DNA from: Clostridiaceae bacterium
Lineage (GTDB): Bacteria > Bacillota_I > Bacilli_A > Erysipelotrichales > Coprobacillaceae
Length of the DNA: 64,000 nucleotides
Assembly: GCA_902363625.1 (NCBI GenBank)
Contig: CABJAS010000002.1
Span: 1 to 64,000 of the forward strand
Direction of reading: 5' to 3'
Shown here: positions 60,978-64,000 of the stretch, piece after piece
Layout of the letters: every line of letters starts with the position of its first letter
Position numbering within the stretch: the stretch's first letter is position 1
Position numbers and translations under genes: made by a program
Notes under the pieces: model-generated
Database searches by the model: none
Seen by the model: only the letters and a program-made list of their open reading frames with translations
What the model was told of the DNA's origin: nothing

Positions 60978-61634
60978 ATGAAATTATTAATTGTTGAAGA
61001 TGAAAAAGCGATTGCTGATCTGATCATGATGAATCTGATGCGGGTAGGCTATCAGTGTGATTATGCCAGTGACGGGGACAAAGCCGCTAATATGCTAGAA
61101 CAAGAATCCTATGATTTGGTTTTGCTTGATATCATGCTGCCAAAAGTCAATGGCTATGAATTGATGGAATACATTGAACCGATGCATATTCCGGTGATTT
61201 TTATTACGGCAAAAGGAAGTATACGAGATCGGGTAAAAGGTCTGCATATGGGCGCAGATGATTACCTGGTCAAACCCTTTGCGATTGATGAACTGCTGGC
61301 AAGAGTAGAGAGTGTGCTGCGCCGCTACCATAAGGGAATGGAAGATATGCCCATTTTGGATATTGTGATCCATACCCATCTGCGCACTGTCACACAGAAT
61401 AATCAGACCATACCGCTGACAAGAAAAGAATACGAGTTACTCTTATATCTTGTACAAAATAAAAATATTGCTTTGTATCGTGATACCTTATATGAAAAAG
61501 TGTGGCATGACGAACTGGAAGGAAACACACGTACACTCGATTTACATATTCAGCGCCTCCGAAAAAAATTAAACTGGTCGGATCATATTAAAACTGTATT
61601 TCGGATCGGCTATATGCTGGAGGTGCCAAAGTGA
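60978..61634 (+). CDS. OmpR-family response regulator
   Basis: 218 residues. Receiver domain with phospho-acceptor D51 in LVLLDIMLPKVNGYE and TAKG, and a C-terminal winged-helix (about 125-215) with RTLDLHIQRLRKKL. AGGTGAT precedes the start. It overlaps the kinase gene by 4 bp. Likely binds the GATACA repeats. Confidence 0.93.
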   Translation: MKLLIVEDEKAIADLIMMNLMRVGYQCDYASDGDKAANMLEQESYDLVLLDIMLPKVNGYELMEYIEPMHIPVIFITAKGSIRDRVKGLHMGADDYLVKPFAIDELLARVESVLRRYHKGMEDMPILDIVIHTHLRTVTQNNQTIPLTRKEYELLLYLVQNKNIALYRDTLYEKVWHDELEGNTRTLDLHIQRLRKKLNWSDHIKTVFRIGYMLEVPK

Positions 61635-63049
61635 AATTTACCTATAAAATAATAACGACCTGTCTTATTACGATTGCGGTAATCTTTTCTTTAGGTTCTG
61701 CTTTGGTGATTTATCAAAATCATGCTCATTTATTGAAATCGGTAATCGAACAGGCAGCCGGATCACAGTCCATCGAAAGTTTTTCTTTGGAATCTAAGCT
61801 GCTACAAGATACCCTTGAGGAAAACACACAGTATGGCAGTGATGTTTCAGCTATGGATGTTCGTGTCCAATACTATATGCTGCAATATGCTTCCATTTAT
61901 ACAGATAAAGAACGCTATTATTTATTAAAGCGAGATAATCAGACAGTCTATATGAATACCCAGTCCTCATTAGAAGCAAACAGTCAGATTAAAAATGATG
62001 CCAGTGTCCGTTTAATGAAAGATAACAAGCATTACTATGCTTACCTTACAACAGAATTAAAAGCCGGGAGTCTGACGTATTACCTCACTACTTATACGGA
62101 TATTACTTCCGTTTATCAGGAAAGAAACCGTCAGCTACAGCAGTTTCTGATCGTCAATGCCGGTATGCTTATTATCGCTTTTTTATTACTGAATGTTTCC
62201 ATTCGCTATCTTACCCGCTATATCGGCTTACTCAATGAAGCAAGTAAGCGAATCGCTAAAGGACACTACGAAGAACGAACACAAATCAACAGTGACGATG
62301 AGATTGGAGAATTAAGTAAAAGCTTTGATGAGATGGCAGCTGCTACACAGCTTACCTTTCAGAAGCTAAAAACAGAAGCAGAAGAAAAGGAAGAATTTAT
62401 GAGCAGCTTTTCCCATGAAATCAAAACACCAATGACCTCGATTATCGGATATGCCGATATGCTGCGAACCTATGACTGCGATGAAAAAACAAGACAGGTT
62501 GCCGCTTCCTATATATTTAGAGAGGGTAATCGCTTAAATGCCCTTTCCCATACGATGATGGATCTTTTTGCTTTGAATCAGCAGACACCAAAATTAACGG
62601 CTATTCTAGTTGAACAAGTAATGATGACATTAAAACAGTATTATGAAAACAGCACGAATCACGCCAATCTGGCATTCCACTATGATAAAGGACTTGTTTT
62701 TTCAAATGAGGAGCTTCTTTTTACATTGCTACGCAATCTGATTGATAATGCCCTGCAAGTATCAGAAGGCTGCGAGGTACTCATTAAGGGTATTCATCTT
62801 GATAAGACTTATCAGTTTATGGTCATTGATCATGGCATTGGCATGTCGCAGGAAAATATAGAAAAAGCGACTTTACCTTTCTATATGGCAGATAAATCAC
62901 GCTCTCGAAGCAAAGGCGGTGCCGGTCTTGGATTAAGCATCGTAAAAAAAATCTGTGACCTGCACCAAACCCCTTTAACAATACAATCTAAAGAAAACGA
63001 GGGAACCACCGTTTCCTTTGTACTGGAGGTGAGCCAAGATGAAGCGTAA
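61631..63049 (+). CDS. sensor histidine kinase
   Basis: 472 residues. Two membrane helices (about 9-29 and 170-192) flank an extracytoplasmic sensor of about 140 residues, then HAMP (about 193-245), HisKA with H262 in SSFSHEIKTPMTS, and a HATPase with N box RNLIDNALQVSEG, G1 DHGIGM and G2 GGAGLGLS. Cognate to the preceding regulator (4-bp overlap). Confidence 0.93.
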   Translation: MKFTYKIITTCLITIAVIFSLGSALVIYQNHAHLLKSVIEQAAGSQSIESFSLESKLLQDTLEENTQYGSDVSAMDVRVQYYMLQYASIYTDKERYYLLKRDNQTVYMNTQSSLEANSQIKNDASVRLMKDNKHYYAYLTTELKAGSLTYYLTTYTDITSVYQERNRQLQQFLIVNAGMLIIAFLLLNVSIRYLTRYIGLLNEASKRIAKGHYEERTQINSDDEIGELSKSFDEMAAATQLTFQKLKTEAEEKEEFMSSFSHEIKTPMTSIIGYADMLRTYDCDEKTRQVAASYIFREGNRLNALSHTMMDLFALNQQTPKLTAILVEQVMMTLKQYYENSTNHANLAFHYDKGLVFSNEELLFTLLRNLIDNALQVSEGCEVLIKGIHLDKTYQFMVIDHGIGMSQENIEKATLPFYMADKSRSRSKGGAGLGLSIVKKICDLHQTPLTIQSKENEGTTVSFVLEVSQDEA

Positions 63050-63794
63050 AGCTTATATCTTACTGCCGGTCATTTTCATTTTGTCATTCTTACTGCCGAT
63101 ACTTGTCTTCACTTTACAGGATTGGCATGATATTCAAAAAGAATATCATTTTGATCAGATTTACATCTCATCCGATATTGCCAAAGAGTACCCTGTCATT
63201 TCTGAGATTTATGCATCATTTTATACACAGGGAGAAAGTACAGAAACAGAAAATCAATATTTAATTAATTTTTCTTCCTCAACACCGGAAGATCAAGAAA
63301 CTTATGCAGATATAAAATTATTATATGAACAAGAAATCAGAAGCTTAATTGATAAATCTGTTATCACCAATCAGCTTGTAAACAACGATAAAAATGCTTA
63401 TACCATCGATTTTGGTTCATTATTGTTAAGAAACCGTCATCTGTATAACTTATCACAGATCTTTTCTATGGAAGAAAATAAAGTGGTCAGTACCAGCTTT
63501 GATCTGCTGAAAGAAAGTAAAAAGATTACTGCCCTTGATATCAGCAATGAAGCTGTCGAGCTTTTAAATCAAGAAGATTGCAAAGAAATAATGCGTTCAA
63601 TGATTCAATATCTGGGATTAGAGGACATTGAAGACTGGTCCTATACAGATAACGGCTATGAATCCTATATAGCGAAACTTCAGGTATACTGTGAAATACG
63701 TCATTATGGAAATGGTTATCCTACTTTAGAAATAGGCATTATCCCGTTAGGACAGCATAGTTCCTATAACTTTAAAATTACATCAGCCGGATGA
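63039..63794 (+). CDS. membrane accessory protein of the two-component system
   Basis: 251 residues. One N-terminal membrane helix (about 6-26), then an extracytoplasmic acidic domain with no recognised family. It overlaps the kinase gene by 11 bp, so it is made with it. Its position resembles YycH/YycI-type modulators of WalK, but sequence kinship was not seen. Confidence 0.7.
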   Translation: MKRKAYILLPVIFILSFLLPILVFTLQDWHDIQKEYHFDQIYISSDIAKEYPVISEIYASFYTQGESTETENQYLINFSSSTPEDQETYADIKLLYEQEIRSLIDKSVITNQLVNNDKNAYTIDFGSLLLRNRHLYNLSQIFSMEENKVVSTSFDLLKESKKITALDISNEAVELLNQEDCKEIMRSMIQYLGLEDIEDWSYTDNGYESYIAKLQVYCEIRHYGNGYPTLEIGIIPLGQHSSYNFKITSAG

Positions 63795-63817
63795 TCCCCT
63801 AGTCGGGGATCTTTTTT
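63793..63817 (+). terminator. terminator of the two-component operon
   Basis: GATCCCC-TAGTC-GGGGATC with T run, overlapping the stop codon region. Confidence 0.9.
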
Positions 63818-63819
63818 AT

Positions 63820-63836
63820 GATACAAGTCAGATACA
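63820..63836 (+). promoter_or_regulatory. GATACA direct repeat before the lipoprotein gene
   Basis: GATACA-AGTCA-GATACA, same spacing as at 60931-60947 and same upstream AT. About 9 bp further is a TATCCT-like -10 element. Suggests the lipoprotein gene is a target of the adjacent regulator. Confidence 0.62.
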
Positions 63837-63869
63837 TATATTGTTTATCCTTTAGATGAGGTGATCAAT

Positions 63870-64000
63870 ATGTTTAAGAAACTAACTATTTTATTATGCT
63901 GTTTTTTTATCAGCGGATGTTCAGCACAATCAAAAAAATCATCCGATGAACCACCTGTACAAGAGACAAAGGGATCTCTGGTTCACCAAAAGTTATATCA
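63870..64000 (+). CDS. lipoprotein, 5' part only
   Basis: The gene runs off the window. Visible are a signal peptide with lipobox FISGCSAQ (lipid-attachment Cys at residue 17), a Lys/Ser linker and an acidic stretch. GAGGTGAT precedes the start. Nothing can be said on the mature domain. Confidence 0.75.
   Translation, partial: MFKKLTILLCCFFISGCSAQSKKSSDEPPVQETKGSLVHQKLY

Noticed and set aside
1..64000. CRISPR array or prophage
   Set aside because: No regularly spaced direct repeats and no phage structural genes were found on either strand.

Overview
This is a low-GC Firmicutes (Bacillota) chromosome segment. Shine-Dalgarno sites are strong (AGGAGG), intrinsic terminators are abundant, and PTS, PRD, RpiR, LytTR, LCP and M-box elements are present. 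Gene content and a VADTG-type sorting signal would fit a gut anaerobe of the Erysipelotrichia type, but the lineage is an inference. TGA works as a normal stop. There is no rRNA, CRISPR array or prophage. The one mobile-element trace is the left end of an IS3-like insertion sequence at the window start.

Region by region. 1-6.2 kb: IS end, a cell-wall esterase/metallo-beta-lactamase fusion, an RpiR regulator, tRNA-Thr(CGT), an EFR1-type flavodoxin/ferredoxin, a Xer-like recombinase and a C39-like peptidase. 6.4-9.6 kb: an M-box magnesium riboswitch followed by two short leader ORFs and further hairpins, then the Mg2+ P-type ATPase mgtA. 9.6-13.4 kb: a putative metal exporter and three tandem ChbG/YdjC deacetylase genes. 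13.5-17.2 kb: DUF4352 lipoprotein, XRE regulator, Ser/Thr kinase divergent from an HTH protein, rmuC. 17.3-22.6 kb: a CtpE-like P-type ATPase, a large conserved membrane protein, an MBL hydrolase and a ferritin-like protein. 22.7-28.6 kb: a sugar operon with a fourth chbG, a PRD activator, an EIIB-EIIC fusion and a separate EIIC. 28.6-36.2 kb: SDR pseudogene, zinc-ribbon membrane protein, GGDEF-EAL protein, DUF11-like protein, bioY, lrgAB and a HAD phosphatase. 36.2-42.4 kb: AEC carrier, orphan EIIB, three overlapping Gfo/Idh/MocA genes, and an ECF S-component coupled to a P-loop kinase behind a switch-like leader. 42.5-48.4 kb: GNAT, DUF4127, zinc-ribbon protein, alpha/beta hydrolase and MFS permease. 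48.5-52.6 kb: two DUF2589 genes with a small partner, a LytTR regulator and an astacin-like metallopeptidase. 52.6-56.9 kb: a helical protein, a CapD/PglF-type sugar-nucleotide dehydratase and an LCP ligase. 57-64 kb: metallophosphoesterase, XRE-TPR regulator, MGMT-like protein, nitroreductase, Nudix hydrolase, and a two-component system with an accessory membrane protein and a lipoprotein.

How the parts fit. The window is mostly accessory metabolism: uptake and processing of amino-sugar oligosaccharides (ChbG deacetylases with a Lac-family PTS), divalent-cation handling (MgtA, CtpE-like, metal exporter), vitamin salvage (BioY and an ECF S-component with a kinase) and envelope work (LCP, CapD/PglF, sorted esterase). 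The observations I rate highest are the three-tier mgtA leader, the switch-like leader before the ECF-kinase pair, the DUF2589/LytTR/astacin island, and 11-bp-phased GATACA repeats in front of both the two-component operon and its downstream lipoprotein.
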